19,576 nt of DNA from Flammeovirgaceae bacterium UBA5867 (GCA_002432545.1 DJFR01000168.1:11130-30705), one strand, 5' to 3'. Numbered from the stretch's first letter, positions 8,634-16,391 are shown. The notes: generated by a model from the sequence alone, not told the origin. A program made the numbers and translations.

Positions 8634-9730
8634 TGTAAATATATAGTTGCAGTTTGCTGAACAGTCCACTGAATATCGTGTTGATGTGTCCAGTTGCGGG
8701 CTAAGATTTTTGTTTGATCTATGTAATCTTTGTCTGCTAATTTTTCAATCACAATTTTTGCCAGTGCTTCATAGTCTTTAACTGCAACAGTTGAACAACA
8801 TTGTGGCAGGTCGAACATCAATCCCACGGCAGTTCCGAATACAAGTACACCAGCGCTCATAGCTTCTGTTACTACTTCGCATTGTCCTTCTGAAAGTGAT
8901 GTATGGAGGAGTACATCTGCGCGATGGTAAAATTCCGGTAACTGTTCATAGGCAACAGGTTTAACGAGTGTTACGTGCTCTTGCAGTTTCAGAGTCTCAA
9001 TTAAATTATGAATTTGCTTTTCCGATGTGCCGGTTCCAATAATCGTAAGATGCGCGTTGATTTTTTTTCGGATGATATCAAAAGCAAGCAAGAGCGTAAC
9101 CTGGTCCTTTACCGGGTGAAAGTTGCCGATATGCAGGAACTGCAGAGGATCTTGAAGCGGGATATCGCGGTAGGTAAATAGCTGTGTATTTATACCCCAT
9201 GGAATTACAAGTGGCTGCGCTTTGAGTCCATACCGTTTTAGATTTTCGGTAAGATAGTATGTGAGTACCGTTGGCGTTGTGGCATGATTTAATGTCCATA
9301 TAACAAACTTGCGTGGAAGAATGCTTCGTAGCTGTCCGTAATTAATTTCCGGCAAGGCTATAGCATCGCCACCCAATACACTAACTATACTTTTTACTTT
9401 GAAGAACTTGCCAAGCAACACTGCCAGGAATCCTGAAGGCAATACCCAGAAGCCATGGATCGCATCAAATCGCTTTGCACCATGCTCTTTTCTGAAGAGT
9501 AGGAACAATGAAAAGCTTTTAACAAAATTATTGCGCGAAGGAATACTAATGAGTTTGAATCCCTCTGGTATATATCCCTCATTTACTTTGAACAGTGAGA
9601 AAACGACAATGTCAAATTGTTTGGCAAGTTCTTTTACTTGTCGCTCGAGCACTGGCACGCCCATATTATTCGGTCCCGTTCCTATTCCGCCGGGAATAAT
9701 AATGGCTATTCTTTTTTTCGATATACTCAT
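8630..9730 (-). CDS. Family 4 glycosyltransferase
   Basis: The 366-residue protein is a GT-B enzyme of the GT4 family. An N-terminal glycine-rich loop (IPGGIGTGP, 12-20) begins the acceptor domain. FLHIGNFHPVKD (198-209) starts the donor domain, and the retaining-GT ExxxxxxxE motif is at Glu281 to Glu289 (EGQCEVVTE). Expected role: transfer of a sugar from a nucleotide-sugar to a growing lipid-linked glycan on the cytoplasmic face. The start ATG overlaps the stop of the upstream gene on this strand by four bases (ATGA). The stop interlocks with the stop of the convergent plus-strand gene. Sugar and linkage are unknown. Confidence 0.92.
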   Translation of the reverse strand: MSISKKRIAIIIPGGIGTGPNNMGVPVLERQVKELAKQFDIVVFSLFKVNEGYIPEGFKLISIPSRNNFVKSFSLFLLFRKEHGAKRFDAIHGFWVLPSGFLAVLLGKFFKVKSIVSVLGGDAIALPEINYGQLRSILPRKFVIWTLNHATTPTVLTYYLTENLKRYGLKAQPLVIPWGINTQLFTYRDIPLQDPLQFLHIGNFHPVKDQVTLLLAFDIIRKKINAHLTIIGTGTSEKQIHNLIETLKLQEHVTLVKPVAYEQLPEFYHRADVLLHTSLSEGQCEVVTEAMSAGVLVFGTAVGLMFDLPQCCSTVAVKDYEALAKIVIEKLADKDYIDQTKILARNWTHQHDIQWTVQQTATIYLH

Positions 9731-10818
9731 TTGAGTTGATAGATAACGGAAAGCATTTTACGGGATATAGCGTTGAAGGAAAGTTCTTGTTCATATTGAG
9801 CAAGCACTTTTTTTTGTTCTTCGTTAATTTTGATCTTCGTACTTTTTAATAGCGCATTTTTTAGCGCTTCTGCATTATTAGCTTCAAAAATAAAACCGAC
9901 CTTTGCATGGTTAGTCATCATACGAAAAGATGGAATGTTTGAAAGTATAGGAATGCATCCGCATGACATAGCTTCACATACGGCAGTGCCACTCCCTTCA
10001 TAATGCGATGTGGAAATGACAAATGCTGCCCGGTTATACCACGATAGTAATTCCGAATGGTTTACGTCTTCGATTAACGCAATCTGCTTTGCTGCACCAC
10101 CCTCGTCCAGCAGCAGCTTTGTTTCACGAAGAAGCATATCGCCTCTGAAAATTAAGATTAGCTTTACTTCGGGTTTTATAGCGGCAAATTGCTTAAAAGC
10201 TTTTATCAAAGTAAAAGGGTCTTTGTTAGTATCGAGTCGGCCAACCCAGATATAGGTTGTAGTATATTCAGGTGTTGCTTTTTGTATTTCTTCTATAGGA
10301 TAGAATGTAGATGAGACCTCCATTACTTCGTGAACTTTGGAAATGTCTTTCAGCTGCCGGACTTTTATCCACGGAGCAGCTAGATCGTTGGAAGCAAAAA
10401 AATACGCTGCTATATATCGGTCTGCTATTTTCTGTAAAAACTTTTTATGAAGGCGTAATGGCTTTTCGGCATGATGCTGTACAACAATTTTCACTTGTTT
10501 GCTTAACATGAATCGAAGCAGTAGTAGTTGCCACGGAAATACCAAGCCATGTACTATTATCACATCGGGGTGTAAACGTTTGATATAGCGATTTACCCGG
10601 AGCGGAAATATACCCTGCCATTTCTTAAGATTCAGAAAATGATATTCAACCCCCTGTCTTTGAAGAACGCCTTCATAGGAAATACAGTGAATACTTTTTA
10701 CTGTAGCGCATTCTTTCATGCTATCCAGTATACCTGTAAAGAAGCTAAGGTGATTTAACCATGCAACCGGATCATATTGCTCCTGGCAGCGAGCGTATGA
10801 CAGGTGAATGATATTCAT
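9727..10818 (-). CDS. Family 4 glycosyltransferase (operon leader)
   Basis: From ATG 10818 the protein has 363 residues. It shows the GT4 donor-domain entry TYIWVGRLDTNKDP (188-201), with Gly193, Arg194 and Lys199 in the usual places. The retaining-GT motif ExxxxxxxE lies at Glu274 to Glu282 (EGSGTAVCE). HGLVFPW (90-96) and QHHAEKP (114-120) are acceptor-domain features. An in-frame ATG at 10845 would add nine residues, but MNIIHLSYAR at the later start is the more usual beginning and leaves room for a promoter. It heads the two-gene minus-strand block that lies inverted between plus-strand parts of the locus. Substrates are unknown. Confidence 0.9.
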   Translation of the reverse strand: MNIIHLSYARCQEQYDPVAWLNHLSFFTGILDSMKECATVKSIHCISYEGVLQRQGVEYHFLNLKKWQGIFPLRVNRYIKRLHPDVIIVHGLVFPWQLLLLRFMLSKQVKIVVQHHAEKPLRLHKKFLQKIADRYIAAYFFASNDLAAPWIKVRQLKDISKVHEVMEVSSTFYPIEEIQKATPEYTTTYIWVGRLDTNKDPFTLIKAFKQFAAIKPEVKLILIFRGDMLLRETKLLLDEGGAAKQIALIEDVNHSELLSWYNRAAFVISTSHYEGSGTAVCEAMSCGCIPILSNIPSFRMMTNHAKVGFIFEANNAEALKNALLKSTKIKINEEQKKVLAQYEQELSFNAISRKMLSVIYQLK

Positions 10819-10845
10819 AAGAAGAGATTGTGGATTACAATTCAA

Positions 10846-11027
10846 TAAAAGTATAAATCCTTTTTGAATCCCGATAGCGAATAGTTGGATTAATAAAATC
10901 CCGAATCAAAAAAATACTTTTTTACGAGGCATCCTTTCGGAAGCGGTCTTCGTCCTGTACGTGGCTAATCATGCGATCGTAGTAAAAATCGGATAAGCCG
11001 AAATCAGGTGTTATCTTTAGTAAGGTT
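10846..11027. promoter_or_regulatory. Divergent intergenic region, probable promoters both ways
   Basis: This 182-base gap separates the minus-strand GT4 pair from the plus-strand radical SAM gene, so it should hold both promoters. Near matches to the Bacteroidota -7 element TAnnTTTG are TACTTTTA on the minus strand (10846-10853) and TATCTTTA on the plus strand (11012-11019); each misses only the final G. No convincing TTG at the -33 position was found for either. The plus-strand near match would leave almost no leader before the ATG at 11028. Promoter content is inferred from gene orientation; the exact elements are uncertain. Confidence 0.4.
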
Positions 11028-12539
11028 ATGAATAAAGTAATTCTGTTTAATCCCAAGAGTGCGCGCGCGAAGCATCGCATACCCAATTCTATATTACAGG
11101 TTGGTGCTTCTATTCAGGGAAAATATGAATACGTTTTTGTAGATGGTAATCTGGAGAAAGATCCGTGGGTAAAAATTTCAAACTACCTTAAAACCGGTGA
11201 GTTTAAATTTTTTGGCAGCACAGTAATGCCGGGCCCGCAATTAAGTCAGGCTATACCGTATAGTAAAAAAATTCGTGAGCTCTTTCCGGATGTTATTACA
11301 GTGTGGGGCGGATACTTTGCTGCGAACCAGTATAGATCGGTATTGCAATCTGATTTTGTCGATTTTGTAATTAACGGTCCTGGTGATGAAGCGTTTCCAC
11401 AATTGCTGGACGCATTGACAAACAATCAATCATACGAGTCTATTCAGAACCTGATCTATAAGAAGAATGGCAACATCATTAAAACGCGACAAGCTCCTTT
11501 ACTCGATCAGGATACGCTGCCGCAGTTTCCTTATGAAAGACTGAACTCTTTTTATCCGGTAAGAAATTATTTGGGTAAAACATTTTTAGGGAAGCGTACT
11601 GCATCGTATCACTCCAGTTTTGGTTGCCCGTTTACTTGCTCATTCTGTGCAGTGGTGCCTATCTATAATGCCCGTTGGAAAGGTAAATCTGCGCAGCTTA
11701 TATACAATGATGTAAAGTATCTGAAAGATGTGCATGGTGCCGATGCCGTGGAGTTTCACGACAATAACTTTTTTGTAAACGAGAAAAGAACAGTAGAATT
11801 TTCAAAGCTTATAAAGAATGAGAATATAGCGTGGTGGGGAGAAGGACGAATAGATACAATTGATAAATATAGCGATGAGTCACTTGCCATAATGCGCGAA
11901 GCAGGTTGCCGCATGATCTTTCTTGGAGCGGAAACCAGCAACGATGAATTGCTGAAGAAGATGGATAAAGGCGGTACGCAGTCTACCGAGCAAATGAAAC
12001 TGTTTGCTGCCCGCATGAAAAAGTTTGATATCATTCCAGAGTATTCATTTGTACTTGGCTTCCCTGCGGAAACTCCTGAAAAGGTAATGGCACAAATCGA
12101 TCAGGATATACGCTATATTAAACAGATAAAGGAAATAAATCCCGACACAGAAATTATCATCTATGTATATAGCCCTGTGCCGACAGAAGGTTCAGAGATG
12201 TATGAACAAGTGAAGAAGTCAGGTTTTAGTTTTCCCGAACGTTTAGAGGATTGGCTTAACCCAGAGTGGCAGAATTTCGATCTGCGGAAAAATCCGCTTA
12301 CGCCCTGGCTCACGCCTCGTATGATCAATAAGATACTTGGTTTTGAAACTGTACTGAATGCGCAATACCCTACTGTATCAGATTTTAAACTTACCGGTAT
12401 ACAGAGAAATGTAATGCGCTTACTCTCAGGTGTGCGCTATAAGTTAAACCTCTTTGAGTTTCCGTATGAGTTAAAAGCACTTCAAAAATACTGGCTGCAC
12501 TACCGACAACCCGAAATAGAAGGATTTTTAATGGAGTGA
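11028..12539 (+). CDS. B12-binding-type radical SAM enzyme (third, divergent)
   Basis: The 503-residue protein has a cobalamin-binding-like N-terminal domain (about 1-130, with TVWGGYFAAN at 91-100 and NGPGDEAF at 116-123). Its radical SAM motif CxxxCxxC is at Cys200, Cys204 and Cys207 (FGCPFTCSFC). FLGAETSND (298-306) replaces the GAESGSQ of the other two enzymes. No DxHxxG motif is seen. It has a long C-terminal part (after about 400) rich in Trp and Pro, including WLNPEWQNF and PLTPWLTPRM, probably a substrate-specific domain. It is a different subfamily from the two paralogues at 1189 and 3521. Four bases separate it from the methyltransferase behind it, suggesting that they act in one pathway. 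The reaction is unknown. Confidence 0.9.
   Translation: MNKVILFNPKSARAKHRIPNSILQVGASIQGKYEYVFVDGNLEKDPWVKISNYLKTGEFKFFGSTVMPGPQLSQAIPYSKKIRELFPDVITVWGGYFAANQYRSVLQSDFVDFVINGPGDEAFPQLLDALTNNQSYESIQNLIYKKNGNIIKTRQAPLLDQDTLPQFPYERLNSFYPVRNYLGKTFLGKRTASYHSSFGCPFTCSFCAVVPIYNARWKGKSAQLIYNDVKYLKDVHGADAVEFHDNNFFVNEKRTVEFSKLIKNENIAWWGEGRIDTIDKYSDESLAIMREAGCRMIFLGAETSNDELLKKMDKGGTQSTEQMKLFAARMKKFDIIPEYSFVLGFPAETPEKVMAQIDQDIRYIKQIKEINPDTEIIIYVYSPVPTEGSEMYEQVKKSGFSFPERLEDWLNPEWQNFDLRKNPLTPWLTPRMINKILGFETVLNAQYPTVSDFKLTGIQRNVMRLLSGVRYKLNLFEFPYELKALQKYWLHYRQPEIEGFLME
12533..12536 (+). promoter_or_regulatory. Shine-Dalgarno sequence for the GTG-started methyltransferase
   Basis: GGAG lies seven bases before the GTG at 12544, inside the last codons of the radical SAM gene. 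It supports GTG 12544 as the start; the nearby ATG at 12539 is out of frame and meets a stop after one more codon. It is among the few clear ribosome binding sites in a window where most starts lack one. Confidence 0.6.
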
Positions 12540-12543
12540 TGCT

Positions 12544-13212
12544 GTGAATACGCGCAAGAAAATTCTGAACCTGCTACATCCTATACTAAAACCATTATCA
12601 CAATGGTATTTGTCGCGTACACGCAGTTACAGGTATCAAAGCATTAACTTGCAGATATACCCCGGTGTATTTCATCCGGGATTGTTCTTCAGCACAAAAG
12701 TGTTGCTTAATTACCTGAACACTCAGAATATAAAAGGAAGCACTTTGCTCGAGTTAGGTGCCGGCAGCGGACTGATCGCTATATATTGTTCACAGCAGGG
12801 TGCACGGGTTACAGCAAGTGATGTAAACCCTGTTGCTATAAAAAACCTGAAAGAGAATGCTGATGCTAATAATGCAGACATTGAGATTGTATTATCTGAT
12901 CTGTTTGATAACTTAAATCCCGGTGCGTTTAGCTGGATCATTATAAACCCTCCGTATTATCCGAAGCAAGTAGCGAAAGACAGTGAACGCGCGTGGTACT
13001 GCGGAGAGAACTTTGAGTACTTCGAAAAGTTATTTACACAGTTGAAGACTGACTTTCTGGATCATCAGAAAATCATCATGGTTCTCTCTGAAGACTGCAA
13101 CATTGCCAGGATCAAAGCTATAGCGGCATCAAGAAATATAGACTTGAAAACTATATACCAACAACAACTTGCCGGAGAACGAAACTATATATTTCAACTT
13201 ACTAATGAATAA
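12544..13212 (+). CDS. NPPY-motif SAM-dependent methyltransferase
   Basis: The 222-residue protein has SAM-binding motif I LLELGAGSG (68-76), an acidic loop at Asp93 (ASDVNP) and the catalytic NPPY at 135-138. This is the pattern of the MTS/HemK/TrmN6-like group, which methylates amide or amine nitrogens in proteins, RNA or DNA bases, and sometimes small molecules. No RNA-binding domain is visible, and the protein is shorter than PrmC because it lacks the helical N-terminal domain. Coupling to the radical SAM gene four bases upstream suggests a small-molecule or glycan target, but a housekeeping N-methyltransferase cannot be excluded. It starts at GTG with a clear GGAG. Its last 11 bases overlap the end of the convergent lipoprotein gene. 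Confidence 0.85.
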   Translation: MNTRKKILNLLHPILKPLSQWYLSRTRSYRYQSINLQIYPGVFHPGLFFSTKVLLNYLNTQNIKGSTLLELGAGSGLIAIYCSQQGARVTASDVNPVAIKNLKENADANNADIEIVLSDLFDNLNPGAFSWIIINPPYYPKQVAKDSERAWYCGENFEYFEKLFTQLKTDFLDHQKIIMVLSEDCNIARIKAIAASRNIDLKTIYQQQLAGERNYIFQLTNE

Positions 13213-14359
13213 AGTCCGGTTCGTATATCGAAACATCCCGGGCCTCGTCAGGTACGCGAATTGGCTCAAAAGGAGCCAGGTTTTCAATCTGGCTGCGGAA
13301 ATATAGTTCTTTGCCGAGAAGTGCGAATTCATCGTGAGCATGCGTTGAAATACCTTGCAGTTTGTTTCTGGTTTCTTCCAGTGTTAATCCCCATTCCTCG
13401 GCAAGTCGCTCGGCCGATGGTTCTGTGAATGACAGGTATAGCAATTCCGCTTTCGTATGAAGGTGCTGTTTTGTAAAGTCTATGTCGGATGAGAGTGTAC
13501 CTCGATAGTTTTCAATAAGCTCAGTGAACTGATTAATCCTGGTTTTGAATTCAGCAGTAGAGTAGTATCCAGTTAAAGTGTGATTGTCATTATACGGAGG
13601 CTGCAGACTTGTTTCATGACACCATAAACATTTTGCAGGTTTACCCGCGGCTGTTAAGGCAGGCGATGCTCCTGCTTTTAGATTCCCGTTAGAATCATAT
13701 AGTCCGATACGCAGTTGACCGTTTTTCATGATGTCAATGGTTTCAAATTCTTCACCATCAAATGTTCCTGTTTCAATAGAGCCATTTCCTTCTACGGCCA
13801 CAAAAGCAATTTGTAATGCATGAGTTGCTGTGCTCACCTCAATAAGCCTGTTGCCAAATGCGATTGTAGACTGCAGTATAGCTGCTTTCTTTTGATCGAA
13901 TGTATATTGGCCGCGAAATGATGTGTACTTGTCGGGAACACCGGTAATGGCAAAGTAATGGTGTGTACTGTTCAGTGTAAGCATTACGAATCTTCCCAAG
14001 TCAATGCCATTGCGCAATCTATATTCGTCTGAATCTTTTAATGCTGGTATAATTTTCTGTAAAGCTGCTTGTGCCTGCGTACTGAAACCGGTTTTGGTAA
14101 AATCAATTGCAAAATGTGTGTCGTTTTGCCATTCAATAGCTTGCTCCATGGAACCAGATGGAAGCTCCGCCCCAAGAAAAGAAAGACTCCATGCCAATCC
14201 AGTTAATATATCTTCCCTGGTTTCGTCCGGATACGCCTTCACCCACCGAAGGGTGATCTTCAAATCATCGGTTGAATTTGGTCCGAGGTCGTTGTAGGTA
14301 CACGAGTTCCAAAGTATAAATATAGCCAGAGCTCCGGTGAGTAATTTGAATAACTTCAT
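13202..14359 (-). CDS. Lipoprotein with a single haem-c motif
   Basis: The 385-residue protein begins with a lipoprotein signal: Lys2 and Lys5, a hydrophobic run, then NSC with the lipidation cysteine at Cys20. It is therefore probably anchored in the periplasm or outer membrane. A single haem-c attachment motif CLWCH is at 244-248 (Cys244, Cys247, His248; bases 13616-13630). The flanking regions are not a recognisable cytochrome c domain, and I do not know the family. An electron-transfer or redox-sensing role is inferred from the motif alone. It is the third gene of a minus-strand run behind ApbE and a ZIP transporter, after a 43-base gap that contains a repeated palindrome. Its 3' end overlaps the convergent methyltransferase by 11 bases. 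Confidence 0.8.
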   Translation of the reverse strand: MKLFKLLTGALAIFILWNSCTYNDLGPNSTDDLKITLRWVKAYPDETREDILTGLAWSLSFLGAELPSGSMEQAIEWQNDTHFAIDFTKTGFSTQAQAALQKIIPALKDSDEYRLRNGIDLGRFVMLTLNSTHHYFAITGVPDKYTSFRGQYTFDQKKAAILQSTIAFGNRLIEVSTATHALQIAFVAVEGNGSIETGTFDGEEFETIDIMKNGQLRIGLYDSNGNLKAGASPALTAAGKPAKCLWCHETSLQPPYNDNHTLTGYYSTAEFKTRINQFTELIENYRGTLSSDIDFTKQHLHTKAELLYLSFTEPSAERLAEEWGLTLEETRNKLQGISTHAHDEFALLGKELYFRSQIENLAPFEPIRVPDEARDVSIYEPDFIH

Positions 14360-14378
14360 GAACAGATTTATTCATGAA
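14355..14378. repeat. Two palindromic TTCATGAA boxes 16 bases apart
   Basis: TTCATGAA occurs at 14355-14362 and again at 14371-14378. Each copy is a perfect 8-base palindrome, and the first contains the lipoprotein start codon on the minus strand. The second holds an ATG in a different frame. Same-face spacing of about 1.5 turns could suit a dimeric regulator, but chance is possible in A+T-rich DNA. Confidence 0.35.
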
Positions 14379-14402
14379 GATACAATTTTCACGAATATAT
14401 AG

Positions 14403-15179
14403 TTATATAATATACTCCACGGCCACCGCCACCAGCGCACCAAAAACAGCTACTGCCATTTTTTTCGCATTGAAGCGGTGATCCGGACTGCTTTCGAAAA
14501 CTATTGTGGTAGATATATGTAAAAAGTTACCGCAGACTAGCGCATATAGCAGGATGAGACCTTCTTCGGTGAGTATCTCTGCATTGGCAAGCGAACTGCT
14601 GATGAGCAACCCGATGGGTGCTGCCAGTGAAAATCCAATCAAGTAAGGCAACGCTTTATGTTTTGAGCCCAATTGAAAAGAAAGTACCGTCATTAACGCA
14701 AAAGCGGCAGGTGCACGGTGAAGTGCTATACCGAGAAGGATTGCATTTATATCATAGTGAGGTCCCATGTGTGCGGGTTCTGCTAACATACCTCCTTCGA
14801 GGAAAGCATGAATACAAAGCGCCACCAACAATACAATCGCTGAAATGGATTTTTGAGTTTGATCGTGCGAGTGGTAGTGGAGGTGATCGTGTGAATGATG
14901 TTCGTGTTTGTGAATATGTCCGTGCTCAATACCGGAGGTAAAGTATTCAAGTAGTTGTTGCAGAAAGAATCCTCCCAATACAAATAGTCCGATCCACTCG
15001 GTTGCTATTGGCTGGTGGTATAACTCGGGCAAGATGTGAATAACCGTAATACCGAATAAGTATGCTCCTGCAAATACCAAAAGCAATTTGAAGGTAGTTG
15101 GTTTACTTTTAGGAACCAGGTATATAAACAGACCAGATAACAGCGGTGTGAGGAATAGTACGAGTAATTTTAGCGTCAT
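14403..15179 (-). CDS. ZIP-family metal transporter
   Basis: The 258-residue integral membrane protein has about seven or eight hydrophobic segments. A His-rich cytoplasmic loop spans residues 86-106 (bases 14862-14924), with HIHKHEHHSHDH at 88-99. ZIP transport-site motifs follow: HAFLEG in the fourth segment (His124, Glu128) and HRAPAA in the next (His154), where many ZIPs have HxxPEG or similar. These proteins import Zn2+, Fe2+ or Mn2+ down a gradient; the metal here cannot be chosen. Family length is usually 250-310 residues, so it is complete. It starts 12 bases after the ApbE gene on the same strand and probably shares its transcript. Confidence 0.88.
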   Translation of the reverse strand: MTLKLLVLFLTPLLSGLFIYLVPKSKPTTFKLLLVFAGAYLFGITVIHILPELYHQPIATEWIGLFVLGGFFLQQLLEYFTSGIEHGHIHKHEHHSHDHLHYHSHDQTQKSISAIVLLVALCIHAFLEGGMLAEPAHMGPHYDINAILLGIALHRAPAAFALMTVLSFQLGSKHKALPYLIGFSLAAPIGLLISSSLANAEILTEEGLILLYALVCGNFLHISTTIVFESSPDHRFNAKKMAVAVFGALVAVAVEYII

Positions 15180-15191
15180 GGGGTTAGTAGT

Positions 15192-16208
15192 TCAACGTTC
15201 CAGCGTAACGTTATTTTTTATTTCAGGTGATATATAGATTGCAGTTGAGCCGCTTTGTGATGTATACATTAGGATGGCCTGCAGGTCTTTATGTTTTTTC
15301 AAAAACGAAATTGCTTTGGTATGACCCATTACCATAAAAGCTGTATCCCACGCATCGGCTGTTGTACAATCTTTGCCAAATACGGAAGCACTTAATATAG
15401 CCATAGCTGCCGGGTAGCCCGAGGCGGGATCAATAGTATGCGAATATTTTTTGCCATCAATCTCCCTATAGTTAAAATAATTTCCGGCTGTTGTAAAAGA
15501 TTGATCTTTTATTTCGGTATAGGCTTTATAGAATTGATTATCGCGTGTAGAATTTGGGTCGAGTATACCGATCGTCCAATATTTATTCTTCTGAAGATTT
15601 TTACCGAAGGCCATACCTTCTCCGCCCAGTTCTACCAATAGATTTTTAATTCCTTTTGATTTCAGAAATGCCGTGATTACATCAGCACCATAACCTTGCC
15701 CGATACCACCGAAGTCGAGTTGAACACGCGGATCAAGTTTTATAAGACTATCGCGCGTCATACGAATCTTATCAAACCCTATAAAACTCTTCAGCGAATC
15801 AACAGATGTTTTGTTCAATGTGACAGCTTTACCCGGACCAAAGCCCCACGCATTTACCAATGGCATTACCGTTGGATCGAACGCTCCCTTTGAGTCTTTA
15901 TAAACTTCTTCTGATTTTTTCAGGATGATCTGTAAATGCGGGAGTCCGAATGCTATGCCGTGTTGACTCGTATTGAAGCGTGAAACTTCCGAGGCGGCAT
16001 CGTAAGCATTAATAGAGTGATTTACTTTTTGCAGAACTGAATCGATCGAGCTTTTGAAATTTCTGTTTCTACTGTCAAAATAGGTAATGTGGTAAGTCGT
16101 GCCCATGGTATACCCCTCCACCTGAATCGGTTCAGGTGCACTCTTCGTCTGCCAGAAACTCAGAATAAAAGGTAGAAGTATGGAAACCATGCTGGAATTA
16201 AGGCGCAA
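15192..16208 (-). CDS. apbE: ApbE-type FAD:protein FMN transferase
   Basis: The 338-residue protein carries the ApbE motif series: GYTMGTTYH (32-40), GAFDPTVMPLVNAWGFG (108-124), LDFGGIGQGYG (164-174), GGEG (195-198), SHTIDPASGYP (256-266) and TTADAWDTA (282-290). It transfers FMN from FAD to a Thr/Ser of exported flavoproteins (NqrC/RnfG and FMN-binding-domain types) in a Mg2+-dependent reaction. The N-terminus is a hydrophobic export signal without the lipobox cysteine that many ApbE proteins have. No target protein with an FMN-binding domain is visible in the window. Met7 is an alternative start. The gene heads the minus-strand run with the ZIP transporter and haem lipoprotein and diverges from ruvB. 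Confidence 0.93.
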   Translation of the reverse strand: MRLNSSMVSILLPFILSFWQTKSAPEPIQVEGYTMGTTYHITYFDSRNRNFKSSIDSVLQKVNHSINAYDAASEVSRFNTSQHGIAFGLPHLQIILKKSEEVYKDSKGAFDPTVMPLVNAWGFGPGKAVTLNKTSVDSLKSFIGFDKIRMTRDSLIKLDPRVQLDFGGIGQGYGADVITAFLKSKGIKNLLVELGGEGMAFGKNLQKNKYWTIGILDPNSTRDNQFYKAYTEIKDQSFTTAGNYFNYREIDGKKYSHTIDPASGYPAAMAILSASVFGKDCTTADAWDTAFMVMGHTKAISFLKKHKDLQAILMYTSQSGSTAIYISPEIKNNVTLER

Positions 16209-16391
16209 GTTAATCGTAAAAATGTAAATGCAACAATGTTGCTCGTGGTTCCCGGTGGATTCATTTTTTTAAAAAATAAACGTGCTGTCTTCTTATAACA
16301 ATTAGTCGATTTCAATAACTTTTTTTATGACCTTTACCACGCTAGTCATTAGCGGGACAACACAACAACCGATAACGATTCAAACAAAATC
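16209..16391. promoter_or_regulatory. Divergent apbE-ruvB intergenic region
   Basis: This 183-base gap must serve transcription in both directions. It contains the 13-base palindrome GCAACAATGTTGC (16230-16242), an A/T palindromic run near 16264-16276, and a short inverted repeat CGCTA/TAGCG at 16340-16344 and 16350-16354. Near matches to TAnnTTTG are TACATTTT on the minus strand (16219-16226) and TAACTTTT on the plus strand (16316-16323); neither has a clear -33 partner. The regulatory role is inferred from gene orientation. Confidence 0.4.
16230..16242. repeat. 13-base perfect palindrome upstream of apbE
   Basis: GCAACA and TGTTGC form six-base arms around a single central A. It lies 22 bases upstream of the apbE start on the minus strand, a typical operator position. 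The palindrome is seen; operator function is inferred. Confidence 0.4.

Noticed and set aside
9399..9734. 111-codon plus-strand open frame
   Set aside because: It lies antisense within the GT4 gene, whose motifs are intact.
1189..12539. Naming a radical SAM gene as hpnR, bchE or another characterised member
   Set aside because: Only superfamily motifs are visible; no subfamily-specific feature or pathway neighbour supports a named function.
13646..13675. KAGAS segment in the haem lipoprotein as an ApbE flavinylation site
   Set aside because: It lacks the expected [S/T]GA[T/S]x[T/S] pattern and no FMN-binding domain surrounds it.
14618..14941. 107-codon plus-strand open frame
   Set aside because: It is antisense to the ZIP transporter, whose membrane segments and motifs are clear.
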